NCBI RefSeq assembly: GCF_024054565.1 | Contig: NZ_JAMXLR010000092.1 | Location: 62,001-126,000, forward strand | Source: Aeoliella straminimaris | GTDB lineage: Bacteria; Planctomycetota; Planctomycetia; Pirellulales; Lacipirellulaceae | Length of the DNA: 64,000 bases | Direction of reading: 5' to 3' | Shown: piece after piece, positions 55,670 to 64,000 of the stretch | Numbering within the stretch: the first letter of the stretch is position 1 | Layout: every line of letters begins with the position of its first letter | Notes under the pieces: model-generated | What the model saw: only the letters and a program-made list of their open reading frames with translations | What the model was told of the DNA's origin: nothing | Database searches by the model: none | Program-made: the position numbers and the translations under genes

Positions 55670-55942
55670 ATGACCATTGGTGTGATTATTGGTTGGATCG
55701 TCTTCGGTTTGATTATCGGCGCCATTGCTCGGTTTTTGGTTCCGGGTCGCGATCCCATGGGCTTCATCGGCACCATGCTGATAGGCGTCGCGGGGTCGTT
55801 CCTTGGCGGTTTCCTGGCGCAACTCATTTGGGGACTCGATGGCGAGTTCGAGCCCGCCAGTTGGATTGGCTCGATCGTAGGCGCCATTCTGGTGGTGCTC
55901 ACCGTACGGCAGCTTCGTCCCGAACGACGCCAGTTGCGGTAA
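55670..55942 (+). CDS. GlsB/YeaQ/YmgE-type small membrane protein
   Basis: The 90-residue protein has three hydrophobic segments (IIGWIVFGLIIGAIARFLV, then GFIGTMLIGVAGSFLGGFLA and WIGSIVGAILVVLTV), separated by PGRDP and a charged loop. This is the pattern of the transglycosylase-associated stress family. Function is not established. A ribosome site precedes the ATG (AAGTGAGG, about 8 nt). Confidence 0.87.
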   Translation: MTIGVIIGWIVFGLIIGAIARFLVPGRDPMGFIGTMLIGVAGSFLGGFLAQLIWGLDGEFEPASWIGSIVGAILVVLTVRQLRPERRQLR

Positions 55943-55993
55943 GGTCGAATCTGCTAGTGCCTCATGCCCAATATCCACTTGTGATCTGATACG

Positions 55994-56545
55994 ATGCTTA
56001 GCTCCCATCCCACCAACCGCTTGAGCGACGTCGGTACCTGGCGTCTCAAGCAGCACGGCGCGTTGACGTCCGAGGCTGTTCAGCCCGTCGACCAGCAACG
56101 GCTGCTCGCGCGGCTAGAGCTGATTAGCCGGTTGTTCGACGACGCTGTTCGCCTGCCAGGCACGTCGATTCGCCTGGGGTGGGATGCTTTGCTCGGTTTG
56201 ATACCGGTGGCGGGTGACGCAGCGACCACGGTCGTGTCCGCCTACTTCGTGTGGGAAGCCCATCGTCTGGGGGCACGTAAGCGAGTTTTGCTCAAGATGC
56301 TTGGCAACGTGGGAATCGACTTCCTGGTTGGAACCATCCCCTTGGTCGGCGATCTGGTAGACGTTGCCTGGCGAGCCAACCGCAAGAACATGAAGGTGCT
56401 GATCCGCGAACTCGAGCGGCAGGGCAAGTTGCCGACCGAACACGCCAATCAGCGAATCGATAAACTTCTGCATCGAACGTCTGGTCAAACTTCGCAGCCG
56501 ACGCACACGCGAACGCCGCAGTGGTATCCGCTGCTTATGCCTTGA
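55994..56545 (+). CDS. DUF4112 family small membrane protein
   Basis: The 183-residue protein has the DUF4112 pattern: LISRLFDDAVRLPGTSIRLG, then WDALLGLIPVAGDAATTVVS and a second LVGTIPLVGDLVDVAWRANR. Two or three hydrophobic segments are expected. It is close behind the GlsB-like gene on the same strand. A bidirectional terminator follows 25 bp after its stop. Its function is unknown. Confidence 0.85.
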   Translation: MLSSHPTNRLSDVGTWRLKQHGALTSEAVQPVDQQRLLARLELISRLFDDAVRLPGTSIRLGWDALLGLIPVAGDAATTVVSAYFVWEAHRLGARKRVLLKMLGNVGIDFLVGTIPLVGDLVDVAWRANRKNMKVLIRELERQGKLPTEHANQRIDKLLHRTSGQTSQPTHTRTPQWYPLLMP

Positions 56546-56570
56546 GCGCGAGGCGACTTCGACCAATAGA

Positions 56571-56606
56571 AAACGGCCCAGCGAACTGTCGTTCGCTGGG
56601 CCGTTT
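56571..56606. terminator. Bidirectional rho-independent terminator
   Basis: A perfect 16-bp stem (AAACGGCCCAGCGAAC) with loop TGTC is flanked by short A and T runs, between two convergent genes. It can serve DUF4112 on the plus strand and the cold-shock gene on the minus strand. Confidence 0.85.
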
Positions 56607-56634
56607 GTCGTTTACTTCAATGGGGTCCGGCAGA

Positions 56635-56835
56635 CTAGGCGAGCACTTTAACTTGCTCGGCGCGCGGTCCCTTGGGGCCTTGGCCCTCGGTGTACTCTAC
56701 TTGCTGTCCTTCGCTGAGGTGATCGAAAGTGATCTCACCTTCCACCGCAGAGCAATGGAAGAAGATATCTCCGCGCTCCCCCTCGATAAATCCAAATCCT
56801 TTGTCCGTCAGCTTCTTGATAGTACCTTGCGACAC
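56635..56835 (-). CDS. Cold-shock domain protein (CspA family)
   Basis: The 66-residue protein is an RNA-binding cold-shock domain with RNP1-type KGFGFIEGE, RNP2-type DIFFHCSAV and a C-terminal GPRAEQVKVL. It starts at GTG, with AGGAG placed 9 nt upstream. Such proteins melt RNA structure in stress or cold. A strong sigma-70-like promoter about 260 bp upstream implies a long leader, as in cold-regulated csp genes. Confidence 0.94.
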   Translation of the reverse strand: MSQGTIKKLTDKGFGFIEGERGDIFFHCSAVEGEITFDHLSEGQQVEYTEGQGPKGPRAEQVKVLA

Positions 56836-57378
56836 TGCGAATCACTCCTGGCACGTAGCAACAAATACATACGCCACCCCATAGGCCGCGCCCTACACTC
56901 ATGGGATGTGCAACGGGAAGACAATAATCGGCAGACGCATTCCAAGAATGGCATGCTAAAGCACCAGTGATTGTGCACCGCTCGCGAAGAGAGGACCCTG
57001 TTTCTGAGCTGGGTTGTGAGAAGTGTTGGGAGTTGACGGACCGGACCGTCATTTCGCATCGCTTCGGCATCACCCCTGCCGACGTAGTCTGGTGTAGCAT
57101 CGTAACCGCGGTATGCCGAAGAGTCAATACTTTTGCACATCGTTGTGCTACTCATTTACCACGGCCTCATATTGGAAGTTTAGCTCTGTTTTTGTAGGCT
57201 GAATGTGCCTTCTGATGGCCATCGATTTTGCACCACAACATGCGTCGATCCGCCAAAAAGATGTTCAATTCGCGCCTTCGCGGTGGTGGATCTATTGGGG
57301 GGTGTGTTCTACTGGACCGGCCCTCCACCCTGAGCCACTTTGTTTCGCCCGCTCGTTCGCAGTTTTGCTACTGGCTTC
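56836..57378. other. Intergenic region with long cold-shock leader
   Basis: About 540 bp between the divergent cold-shock and ABC transporter genes. The minus-strand part up to about 57092 is the presumed csp leader; it includes the self-complementary piece GACGGACCGGACCGTC. The rest holds the csp promoter and, on the other side, whatever drives the ABC operon. Confidence 0.55.
57099..57127 (-). promoter_or_regulatory. Sigma-70-like promoter of the cold-shock gene
   Basis: On the minus strand TTGACT, a 17-nt spacer and TACGAT. Expected start near 57092 gives a leader of about 255 nt before the GTG at 56835. Confidence 0.6.
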
Positions 57379-58140
57379 ATGATTGAATTACAACAGGTCT
57401 GCAAGTCGTTCGACGGCGGTTCGACATTCGCACTACGCGAGCTGAATCTTAAGATTGATGACGGCGAGACCTTGGTGCTGTTGGGGTCTTCGGGGTGTGG
57501 TAAGTCGACTCTGCTGAAGATGATTCTGCGACTGCTCGACCCCAGCGAAGGCACGATCCTTGTCGATGGGAATCCACTCTCGGAGCGCGACCCCATTGCC
57601 TGGCGCCGATCAATTGGCTACGTGTTTCAGGCGATAGGATTGTTTCCCCACATGAGCGTCGAACGCAACGTAGCCATGGGGCTCGAGTTGACGGGGGTTT
57701 CCAAGCCCGAGCGCCGTGCACGCGCTCACGAACTGTTGGACCTGGTCCATCTTCCTCCCCACGAATATGCTGCTCGCCTGCCGGGGGAACTTTCCGGGGG
57801 GCAACAGCAACGAGTCGGTGTGGCGCGGGCGCTGGCTACCGAGCCCGATTATCTGTTGATGGACGAACCGTTTGGCGCGCTGGATGCCCTGACGCGCGAC
57901 TCGCTACAGCAAGAGGTCCTGTCGCTTAAGAGGCAGCTCGGCAAGACCATCGTGTTCGTCACGCACGACATCTTCGAAGCCCTCGCGCTGGGCGATCGAA
58001 TTGCCGTGTTGCACCAGGGCAATTTGGAGCAGGTTGGCACGCCCGCCGAGGTGGTGGGGCACTCCGCCACGCCGTTTGTCAAAGAGCTTTTCGGAAAGCC
58101 GGCCGAGCAACTTGACTCGTTCCGCGAAGTATTCAAGTAG
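57379..58140 (+). CDS. Osmoprotectant/glycine betaine ABC transporter ATPase (OpuCA/ProV-like)
   Basis: The 253-residue protein has Walker A LLGSSGCGKST, signature LSGGQQQRVGVARAL, Walker B YLLMDEPFGALDAL and the switch His in FVTHDIFEAL. The IGYVFQAIGLFPHMSVERNV segment is typical of the QAT/OpuCA branch. No CBS domains follow, so it is a short type. I start at the ATG 57379; an upstream start at 57340 adds 13 residues without features. The next gene supplies the permease and binding protein, 34 bp later. Confidence 0.9.
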   Translation: MIELQQVCKSFDGGSTFALRELNLKIDDGETLVLLGSSGCGKSTLLKMILRLLDPSEGTILVDGNPLSERDPIAWRRSIGYVFQAIGLFPHMSVERNVAMGLELTGVSKPERRARAHELLDLVHLPPHEYAARLPGELSGGQQQRVGVARALATEPDYLLMDEPFGALDALTRDSLQQEVLSLKRQLGKTIVFVTHDIFEALALGDRIAVLHQGNLEQVGTPAEVVGHSATPFVKELFGKPAEQLDSFREVFK

Positions 58141-58174
58141 CCAATCACCTCCCACTGCCCACTGTCGACAGATC

Positions 58175-59725
58175 ATGCAACAGACCTGGTTCGAATTCCT
58201 CCGCGAGCGTTTACCCGAGCTCTGGTTGCGGCTGGGCGAACACCTGGGACTCACCGGGGCCAGCACGGCATTGGCTATCGTGATTGGCGTGCCGCTTGGC
58301 GTGGTTGCGCTCCATTCGCGAACCACCAAGAGTGTCGTGCTGTCGATGGTCTCCATACTGCAAACCATTCCCAGCTTAGCGCTGCTCACGTTACTGCTGG
58401 CGTTGCTCGACCGCATTGGCGCGGTACCCGCCATCATTGCCCTGACGCTCTACGCACTGCTTCCCATCGTGCGCAACACGATCACCGGGCTGGAAGGCGT
58501 GCCCCGCGGCGTGATGGATGCCGCCGAGGGCATTGGCATGACGCCCGAGCAGCAACTTCGCATGGTGCAGTTTCCGCTGGCCTTGCCGGTGATCATCGCC
58601 GGTATCCGCACTGCCGCGGTGATTGGTGTGGGCGTGGCCACTTTGTCCGCGTTTATCGGCGCCGGCGGGCTGGGGCAGTTTATTACACGCGGGCTGGCGC
58701 TCGACAATACGCGGCTCATCCTACTGGGGGCCATTCCCTCGGCGATGCTCGCCCTGGTGGTCGATGGCGCCCTGGCGGCCGTTGGTTGGGCGCTCGATCC
58801 CATGCGCAAGTCCTCACGCCCCCGCACCGCGACGCGAGTCGCTCGCACGGCTGCTCTGTTGCTGCCGGTGTTGGCGTTGGCCTCGGGCATGGCCACCTAT
58901 GTTGGTACTCGCCCCGATCTGGTGGTATCGTCGAAGTCGTTTTCCGAGAGCATGATCCTGGCGCACATGATGTCGGACCTGATCGAAGAGAACACCGATC
59001 TGACGGTCGATCGCCGCTTCTGCCTGGGCGGCACCATGATCTGTCACGGCGCCTTGGTGAGTGGCGAGGTAGACCTGTACCCCGAGTATACTGGCACCGC
59101 ATTAACCGCCGTATTGCACCAGCCAGCGATCGGCGATCCGGACGAAGTGTTCGACAAGGTGGCCAAGGCCTACCACGAACAGTTCGCCGTTGAAGTGTTG
59201 CCACCGCTGGGCATCAACAACACCTACGCCATCGCGGTACGAAGGAGCATGGCGAAAGCTCGAAGGTGGGAAGATATCTCAGACTTGCGCGACAGCGCCG
59301 ACGAGTTGCTGGCCGGCTGGACTTCCGAATTCGCCGAACGGCCCGACGGATATCCGGGCCTCATCAAGCACTACGGCTTCGAGTTCGGCGAAGCGATCGA
59401 CTTCGAGGCGAGCCTCATGTACGAAGCGGCTGGCAAGGGCAGGGTGGACGTGATTGCTGCCTACAGTACCGATGGTCGCATCGATGCCTATGATCTGGTA
59501 CTGCTGGAGGACGACCGGCAATTCTTTCCGCCCTACTACGCGGTGCCTATGGTCCGCGAAGCGACGCTCGAACAATATCCCGAGCTCCGCGAGGTGTTGG
59601 GGCAACTCACCGGCCGACTCGACAACCAGACAATGCAGCGGCTCAACTACGAGGTGGACGGGCATCATCGCAGCCCCCGCGAGGTGGCGCGGGAGTTTCT
59701 GCTAAAAGAAGGCCTGGTTCAGTAG
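58175..59725 (+). CDS. Permease-substrate-binding protein fusion of osmoprotectant ABC transporter
   Basis: The 516-residue protein joins an N-terminal permease (about 6 hydrophobic helices) with EAA-type loop GVPRGVMDAAEGIGMTPEQQ and LGQFITRGLALDN to an OpuAC/OpuCC-type binding domain. That domain starts near PDLVVSSKSFSESMILAHMM and has GEVDLYPEYTGTALTAVL and VDVIAAYSTDGRIDAYDLVL. It follows the ATPase at 34 bp. Predicted to import quaternary amine osmoprotectants, the binding domain being held at the outer face of the membrane. The exact ligand is unknown. Confidence 0.9.
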   Translation: MQQTWFEFLRERLPELWLRLGEHLGLTGASTALAIVIGVPLGVVALHSRTTKSVVLSMVSILQTIPSLALLTLLLALLDRIGAVPAIIALTLYALLPIVRNTITGLEGVPRGVMDAAEGIGMTPEQQLRMVQFPLALPVIIAGIRTAAVIGVGVATLSAFIGAGGLGQFITRGLALDNTRLILLGAIPSAMLALVVDGALAAVGWALDPMRKSSRPRTATRVARTAALLLPVLALASGMATYVGTRPDLVVSSKSFSESMILAHMMSDLIEENTDLTVDRRFCLGGTMICHGALVSGEVDLYPEYTGTALTAVLHQPAIGDPDEVFDKVAKAYHEQFAVEVLPPLGINNTYAIAVRRSMAKARRWEDISDLRDSADELLAGWTSEFAERPDGYPGLIKHYGFEFGEAIDFEASLMYEAAGKGRVDVIAAYSTDGRIDAYDLVLLEDDRQFFPPYYAVPMVREATLEQYPELREVLGQLTGRLDNQTMQRLNYEVDGHHRSPREVAREFLLKEGLVQ

Positions 59726-59744
59726 CCACCTTCGCGGTCCGCCA

Positions 59745-61298
59745 TTACTCAGCATCGGTATCGCGATTGGTCTCTTCCAACCGCGGAGCACTATGCCCCT
59801 GCTCGCGAATCTCTTGTAGTAGTTGCTCCATTTGCCCGGCTCGCTCGGGATGGTCGTCGATCACGTTGTGCCGCTGTCCTAAATCACTCGACAGGTTGAA
59901 TAGCTGCTGCTGGTGGTGGTCGGCCGTGTAGCCGTATTTCCTTTCCCAGGCGGCGTTCGCCGGACGCTGGTAGCCATTGCGAACGTTGATCCACAGCCAG
60001 TCGCCATCGCGCATGGCGTAGCGGTCGGGAGCCGTATTGTGCACCAGGTTGGGTCGCACCTGGGCGTGACCCAGGAGGACTGGCAACTGGCTGTAGGAGT
60101 CTTCGGCCGCACTTGCGGGTAGTTCGTAGCCAATGATTTCTGCCAGGGTGGCCATCACGTCGATCTGCGAGATCAGCGCGTCGCTGGTCGCACCCGGCTT
60201 CACCGAGCCCGGCCAACGCACGATGAACGGCACCCGATGTCCCCCTTCGTAGATATCGCGTTTGATTCCCCGTAGCGGTCCGGCCGAGCGATGATCAAAC
60301 TTGGCGTCGCGGGCGTAGCAGTAGATTTCGGGCCCGTTGTCGGACGTGAACAGCACGATCGTGTCGTCGGCATGTCCCGATCTCTCGAGCGCTGCGAGCA
60401 ATTGCCCACATGTCCAGTCGCTCTGCGCCACGTAATCGCCGTACGCGCCGGCCTGGGACTTGTTGTCGAAGTCGTCGGTCGGAACGATCGGTGCATGCGG
60501 CGAGGGGAAGGCGAAGTACAACAGGAACGGCTGCTCATCGCCTTTGCGAGTATCGAGCCACTCGACGGCCTTGTCCGTAAGGGTCGGCAGGTTGTCGTAA
60601 AAATCCCAGTCGCTCACGGCCGGTCCAGGGCGAGCCTCCCAACTGCCTTCCTTCGTCTTGGCGGTGATTTCCAGATTCGTGTCGGGAACTCTTACTACCC
60701 GGTCGTTCTCAATCCAGGTGTAGGGCGGGAAGTTGATCACGGTGTCGCCGAAGTAGTGGTCGAAGCCGTGCGCGAGCGGCCCATCCGGAATCGGCCGCGT
60801 CCAATCCAGCGCGTCGTAGCCCCAGTACCGCTGTTGGCCATTAGCGCCGGAGGTTGTCTGGCGAACTCCCTGATGACGAATGGCGGTCCAGTCCCAGCCC
60901 AAATGCCATTTGCCAATGCAAGCGGTGCGGTAGCCCTGCTGCTGCAGCATCTCGGGCAGCGTCAGCCGCTCGGCATCGAACCGCGATGCGCCCAACGGTC
61001 CCACGATGCCGTGGAATTTCCGCCAATGGTAGCGTCCCGTCAGCAGGGCGTAACGGCTAGGCGTGCAGATGCCCGACGAACTGTGCCCGTCGGTAAAACG
61101 CATTCCCTCGCGGGCAAGCTGGTCAATATTAGGCGTGGGGATCTTGGAGTCGGCGTTGTAGCATCCTGGGTCGCCGTACCCCATGTCGTCGACGTAGAGG
61201 ATCAGCACGTTTGGCAGTTCGGGCTCTGCCGCCCAGCCATAGCCAGCGGCCAGCAGCAGAATAACAGACGAAAGGGAAAACGAGGATGCAATTCGCAT
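59745..61298 (-). CDS. Sulfatase (arylsulfatase-like), secreted
   Basis: The 517-residue protein has a signal peptide (ASSFSLSSVILLLAAGYGWA) and the sulfatase core. It shows metal Asp pair in ILYVDDMGYGDPG, formylglycine motif SSGICTPSRYALLTGRY with Cys78 as the residue to be converted, and later LFTSDNGPE. It would cut sulfate esters from glycans. The activating enzyme is not in this window. It converges with the ABC transporter operon, 19 bp away. Confidence 0.94.
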   Translation of the reverse strand: MRIASSFSLSSVILLLAAGYGWAAEPELPNVLILYVDDMGYGDPGCYNADSKIPTPNIDQLAREGMRFTDGHSSSGICTPSRYALLTGRYHWRKFHGIVGPLGASRFDAERLTLPEMLQQQGYRTACIGKWHLGWDWTAIRHQGVRQTTSGANGQQRYWGYDALDWTRPIPDGPLAHGFDHYFGDTVINFPPYTWIENDRVVRVPDTNLEITAKTKEGSWEARPGPAVSDWDFYDNLPTLTDKAVEWLDTRKGDEQPFLLYFAFPSPHAPIVPTDDFDNKSQAGAYGDYVAQSDWTCGQLLAALERSGHADDTIVLFTSDNGPEIYCYARDAKFDHRSAGPLRGIKRDIYEGGHRVPFIVRWPGSVKPGATSDALISQIDVMATLAEIIGYELPASAAEDSYSQLPVLLGHAQVRPNLVHNTAPDRYAMRDGDWLWINVRNGYQRPANAAWERKYGYTADHHQQQLFNLSSDLGQRHNVIDDHPERAGQMEQLLQEIREQGHSAPRLEETNRDTDAE

Positions 61299-61401
61299 GG
61301 TAATCTAACCCTGTGACGAAACGTAACAATTCGCTATCTTAAACGCTCCACCGGCAAGTTTCGAATTATCCCCCACGCGTCCCCGACCGGAGTGCTGGAA
61401 G

Positions 61402-61653
61402 ATGCAGGAAAACGCTACCGAAGTCCACGGCCATGAAGTCATGCGGATGATGCTCGAGTCGGGACAGTCTTACGATCGCAGCACGCTGGAAGCCGCCATC
61501 CACGAGCGGTTCGGCACCGAGGCTCGCTTCTGCACCTGTAGCGCCAGCGGGATGACCGCCAGCCAGTTGATCGACTTTCTGGCCGAGCGCGGCAAGTTCG
61601 TCCCAGCGGGCCAAGGCTTCTCGACCGACGCGGGCAAGATCTGCAATCACTAA
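61402..61653 (+). CDS. YecH-like metal-binding protein (DUF2492)
   Basis: The 83-residue protein resembles the YecH/DUF2492 group: EVHGHEVMRMMLESGQSY, then EARFCTCSASGMTASQLIDF and a C-terminal ICNH. The His and Cys positions could bind a metal. Its role is unknown. It stands alone between a divergent sulfatase and a DUF4142 gene. Confidence 0.8.
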   Translation: MQENATEVHGHEVMRMMLESGQSYDRSTLEAAIHERFGTEARFCTCSASGMTASQLIDFLAERGKFVPAGQGFSTDAGKICNH

Positions 61654-61986
61654 CGGTGATACAAGGTTAGCCTTGCATCGCTCAACTGGCATGGGCTCAT
61701 GAACGGCCGACGGCCGAGGTGACTGGCCAGGGTGGTAGTGTTTCGATCAACCCCCTGGGTGGGAGGTGCCGAGTGTCCACGTCGCCGCGCGGCCATCATG
61801 GTTCAAGCACCACCAGATATTCAGCCGCACGGGACGTTCCAACGGGTAAATCTCTACCGACGGCTTGCCCCATTTATCATTCTTTCACTTCGCGCCAACT
61901 GGTATCCGCTTTGCGGTTCATTGCTGGTGAGTAGGGTAACTAGCCCTGTCACCAGCATCGACCTCTTAACCAAAGGAACACCAGTT
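61654..61986. other. Intergenic region / leader of DUF4142 gene
   Basis: About 330 bp. The frame of the next gene stays open upstream to 61732, but that part lacks a signal peptide and any domain. A stem-loop sits at 61923-61956. Confidence 0.5.
61923..61956 (+). promoter_or_regulatory. Stem-loop in leader of DUF4142 gene
   Basis: GCTGGTGA pairs with TCACCAGC (8 bp), then an internal loop, then AGGG/CCCT (4 bp) around TAACTAG. It ends 30 nt before the ATG at 61987 and just upstream of the AAAGGAAC ribosome site. No T-run follows. Confidence 0.6.
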
Positions 61987-62931
61987 ATGCGAATGTTTAC
62001 ACCGTATGCCTTGTTGGCTGCCCTGAGCATGCCAGCGGTTGGTATGGCGCAGCAGCCAGCCATCTCGCCTCAGTTGGACAACCAGCGAATCGATCAGCAG
62101 ACTCCCGAAGACAATACCTTGCGACAGACCCAGCGTCGCGAAGCAGGGTTCCGCGGCACAGAAAGTGCCACCGAACAGCCGGGCGCCCAGTCGGAAGCGA
62201 ATCAGGAATTGACGAATTATCTGGCGGCGAAACTCTACCTGGCCAATCAGTGCCAGATTGAACTCGCCGAGATGGCCGCCAATCAGGCCAAATCGCAAGA
62301 CGTCAAGAACCTGGCCAACGACATCAAGCAGTCGCACCAGCAGGCAAACCAGAAGCTGGTCAGCGCGATGCCTCAACTGAAACAGGTGAAGGATCTGTCT
62401 GGTAACGATAGCGATCATGCCACGCGTGACGACGCTGCAACTTCGCAGAATGCCGACACCGCGGAACGGAACGCCAGAACGCCTCGCGATCGCGTTGCAT
62501 CGAATCTGCGCGACAACCGAGTGGCGAACAGCAATCGCGTCGCACCGGCACTAAGCAGCGACACTCAGGCACCCGTCGATGGGGCCGCTCAGAAGCTGCT
62601 GAACATTGAACGTCGTGCCATCGAGAACAACCACAAGCTGACCAAGCAGATGTTCTCGGATAAGCAAGGCGAGAAATTCGACATGTGCTATGTTGGCGCT
62701 GTGATCGGCAGCCATAACTGGATGCACTCGGAACTAAGCGCGATTCAGGACGTGGACGCGCCTCAGTTCATGCAGATCGTCGATGAAGCCGACAACAAGG
62801 TCCAGCAGCATCTTGGTACTGCCAAGCAACTCGCCAAGAAGATGCAGGACCAGCAGTCGAACGAGGGTTCGACGTCGGACTCGCGCGACTCGACTGATTC
62901 ACGCGACTCGACTGACTCGTTTCGCAACTAA
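61987..62931 (+). CDS. DUF4142 (ferritin-like) exported protein
   Basis: The 314-residue protein has a signal peptide (MFTPYALLAALSMPAVGMA) and a four-helix type DUF4142 domain in two parts: LTNYLAAKLYLANQCQIELA, then DVKNLANDIKQSHQQANQKL, and later RRAIENNHKLTKQMFSDK and FMQIVDEADNKVQQHLGTAK. A low-complexity insert (about 145-190) separates the halves, and the tail is Asp/Ser-rich with TDSRDSTDS. I start at 61987, preceded by AAAGGAAC. A terminator follows 32 bp after the stop. Its function is unknown. Confidence 0.85.
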   Translation: MRMFTPYALLAALSMPAVGMAQQPAISPQLDNQRIDQQTPEDNTLRQTQRREAGFRGTESATEQPGAQSEANQELTNYLAAKLYLANQCQIELAEMAANQAKSQDVKNLANDIKQSHQQANQKLVSAMPQLKQVKDLSGNDSDHATRDDAATSQNADTAERNARTPRDRVASNLRDNRVANSNRVAPALSSDTQAPVDGAAQKLLNIERRAIENNHKLTKQMFSDKQGEKFDMCYVGAVIGSHNWMHSELSAIQDVDAPQFMQIVDEADNKVQQHLGTAKQLAKKMQDQQSNEGSTSDSRDSTDSRDSTDSFRN

Positions 62932-62963
62932 GGTTGAGTTCGATATAGTCTAGAGAGAGTACC

Positions 62964-62998
62964 AGCCCGGTCGGCCTTCAAAGCCGATCGGGCTTTTT
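62964..62998 (+). terminator. Rho-independent terminator after DUF4142 gene
   Basis: AGCCCGGTCGGC pairs with GCCGATCGGGCT (one G-T pair) around CTTCAAA, followed by a run of five T. Standard terminator for the plus-strand gene. Confidence 0.85.
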
Positions 62999-63031
62999 CT
63001 ATGGACGCTTTGGGGAGATCGGAGCAACGAC

Positions 63032-64000
63032 TCAGTCCCGGATGCTCTCCCAGAGTTCTTCCTCGTGATTGCGCCCGTTCCTGGCGGAAACCTCCGTCCA
63101 TACAAGCCGCCCACCATGCCGGAGCACGAGTGCATCGACGAAGGAAGCCAGGTCCTGCGCCTGACGCGGGAATGTACTGTTCATGTAGGTAGAGCGTGAC
63201 TTGCCGTCTTGCTCGAGCCGCACTATCCACTGACCTCCATCGACGATGTTCGCAGAGTATTCCTTGTCGAGGCGGGGGATTTTGAGTCGAGCAACTTCCT
63301 TTGCCAGTTTCTGTATTGCCTGGGGCGGCAATTGGAATTGGCTCTCGTACCAGTAGGTCGTATCCGAACTGACACCCTTTGGCCCCAGCGAACCGAGCCG
63401 ATGCATCACCACTCGACCATCGGGGTGAATGACCGTGGTGTTGAGGCCATTCAGCCCGCTTCCTCGACCCAGTTCGAGTCGAAATGGCTGCATCGGATCG
63501 AACGCATCCAATCGTTCAGGCCTCTTGGTTTGCTGTGGCTTTTGTGCGGGCGGTGAACCGTCCAGCTGGATACTGCCATCAAAATCCAGCAGTTCGTCGT
63601 AGAGTTGGACTGCACGAGCCTGGCCGACAGAGGGAGCGAAATCAATCTCGACAACGATGGATTCCGATTGGTCATCGGCCACGTCGATCGTGAGATCGTT
63701 AACGCCGTGGGCACGGAGGATCTTGGTAAGACCGTCTATCATTCCCGCGCGGACGTCCTCGGGGGCACGAATTGTGGCCGATGTCGAAGCAGGGGCAGGT
63801 GGCCCGGGTGTCGGGGCGTCGTTCGCAAGGCCATTCCAAGTATCGACCACACGAAAGTTGGGCTCGAGAGTCATCTTGGTCACCTTGCCCTGCTCGATCT
63901 CAAACACAATCACAGTGCTGAACTCAAGGGGACGACCAAAGACGGGGGGATCGCCCACTGGCTTACCGAGTGGAAAGTGGATCTGCCCGCTATAGAACGT
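63032..64000 (-). CDS. Hypothetical protein, start beyond right edge
   Basis: The frame is open to the window edge (TFYSGQIHFPLGKPVGDPP is read in the last bases), so the start lies to the right; a GTG at 63958 is inside the frame. I do not recognise the family. The visible 322 codons have no membrane helix. A central stretch with NDAPTPGPPAPASTSA is a low-complexity linker. The C-terminal third reads like a small beta-rich domain (NTTVIHPDGRVVMHRLG, IVDGGQWIVRLEQDGKS). Function unknown. Confidence 0.55.
   Translation of the reverse strand, partial: TFYSGQIHFPLGKPVGDPPVFGRPLEFSTVIVFEIEQGKVTKMTLEPNFRVVDTWNGLANDAPTPGPPAPASTSATIRAPEDVRAGMIDGLTKILRAHGVNDLTIDVADDQSESIVVEIDFAPSVGQARAVQLYDELLDFDGSIQLDGSPPAQKPQQTKRPERLDAFDPMQPFRLELGRGSGLNGLNTTVIHPDGRVVMHRLGSLGPKGVSSDTTYWYESQFQLPPQAIQKLAKEVARLKIPRLDKEYSANIVDGGQWIVRLEQDGKSRSTYMNSTFPRQAQDLASFVDALVLRHGGRLVWTEVSARNGRNHEEELWESIRD

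Overview
The window looks like chromosomal DNA of a planctomycete, most likely of the Pirellulales type. It is GC-rich and mostly dense in genes. It carries several lineage hallmarks: two proteins with PEP-CTERM sorting tails, one of them with dockerin-like repeats; a DUF1559/type II pseudopilin; an ECF sigma factor next to a Ser/Thr kinase with an N-terminal zinc finger; a sulfatase; a large secreted protein whose N-terminus has an LELRQLMA motif; and a sugar-isomerase-like Tat protein. No rRNA, tRNA, CRISPR array, transposase or phage gene was seen. All assignments come from reading the sequence; no database search was run.

Layout. 1-4.6 kb (minus strand): a methionine-salvage operon mtnB-mtnD-mtnC with a good sigma-70-type promoter, followed by a TerC-family membrane protein and uvrB, which runs off the left edge. 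4.8-8.4 kb: a secreted caspase-like protein with a His/Cys dyad and an EF-hand loop, a Tat-exported TIM-barrel protein and a PEP-CTERM protein. 8.6-14 kb: a thioesterase, a GNAT enzyme, an S9 peptidase, an atypical polysaccharide deacetylase and a convergent glycosyltransferase. 14.7-18.8 kb: an ECF sigma factor and a 1117-residue zinc-finger/kinase/sensor protein, each preceded by the same two-part promoter-like motif. 18.7-20.7 kb: btaA-btaB for betaine lipid. 21-32.7 kb: mostly single genes (LpxH-like phosphoesterase, MiaE, SDR, dihydroorotase, PIG-L deacetylase, Ca/Na antiporter, bestrophin, formyltransferase), with three conspicuous intergenic palindromes.

33.2-36.6 kb encodes a subtilisin-like peptidase ending in nine exact-length 46-residue repeats. 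36.6-55.5 kb is one exopolysaccharide/O-antigen locus built as two divergent arms. The plus arm holds Wza-like exporter, Wzc-like tyrosine kinase, a Wzy/ligase-TPR protein and a CapD/WbpM-type dehydratase. The minus arm holds flippase, polymerase/ligase, methyltransferase, glycosyltransferase, aminotransferase, GNAT acetyltransferase, initiating sugar-phosphate transferase, a second aminotransferase and a two-subunit transketolase. Together these suggest a Wzx/Wzy-dependent polymer containing a bacillosamine-like amino sugar and possibly another sugar made by two-carbon transfer.

55.7-64 kb holds small stress-related membrane proteins, a cold-shock protein with a predicted leader of about 255 nt, an osmoprotectant ABC transporter (ATPase plus a permease/binding-protein fusion), a sulfatase, a YecH-like metal-binding protein, a DUF4142 protein and a hypothetical gene cut by the right edge.
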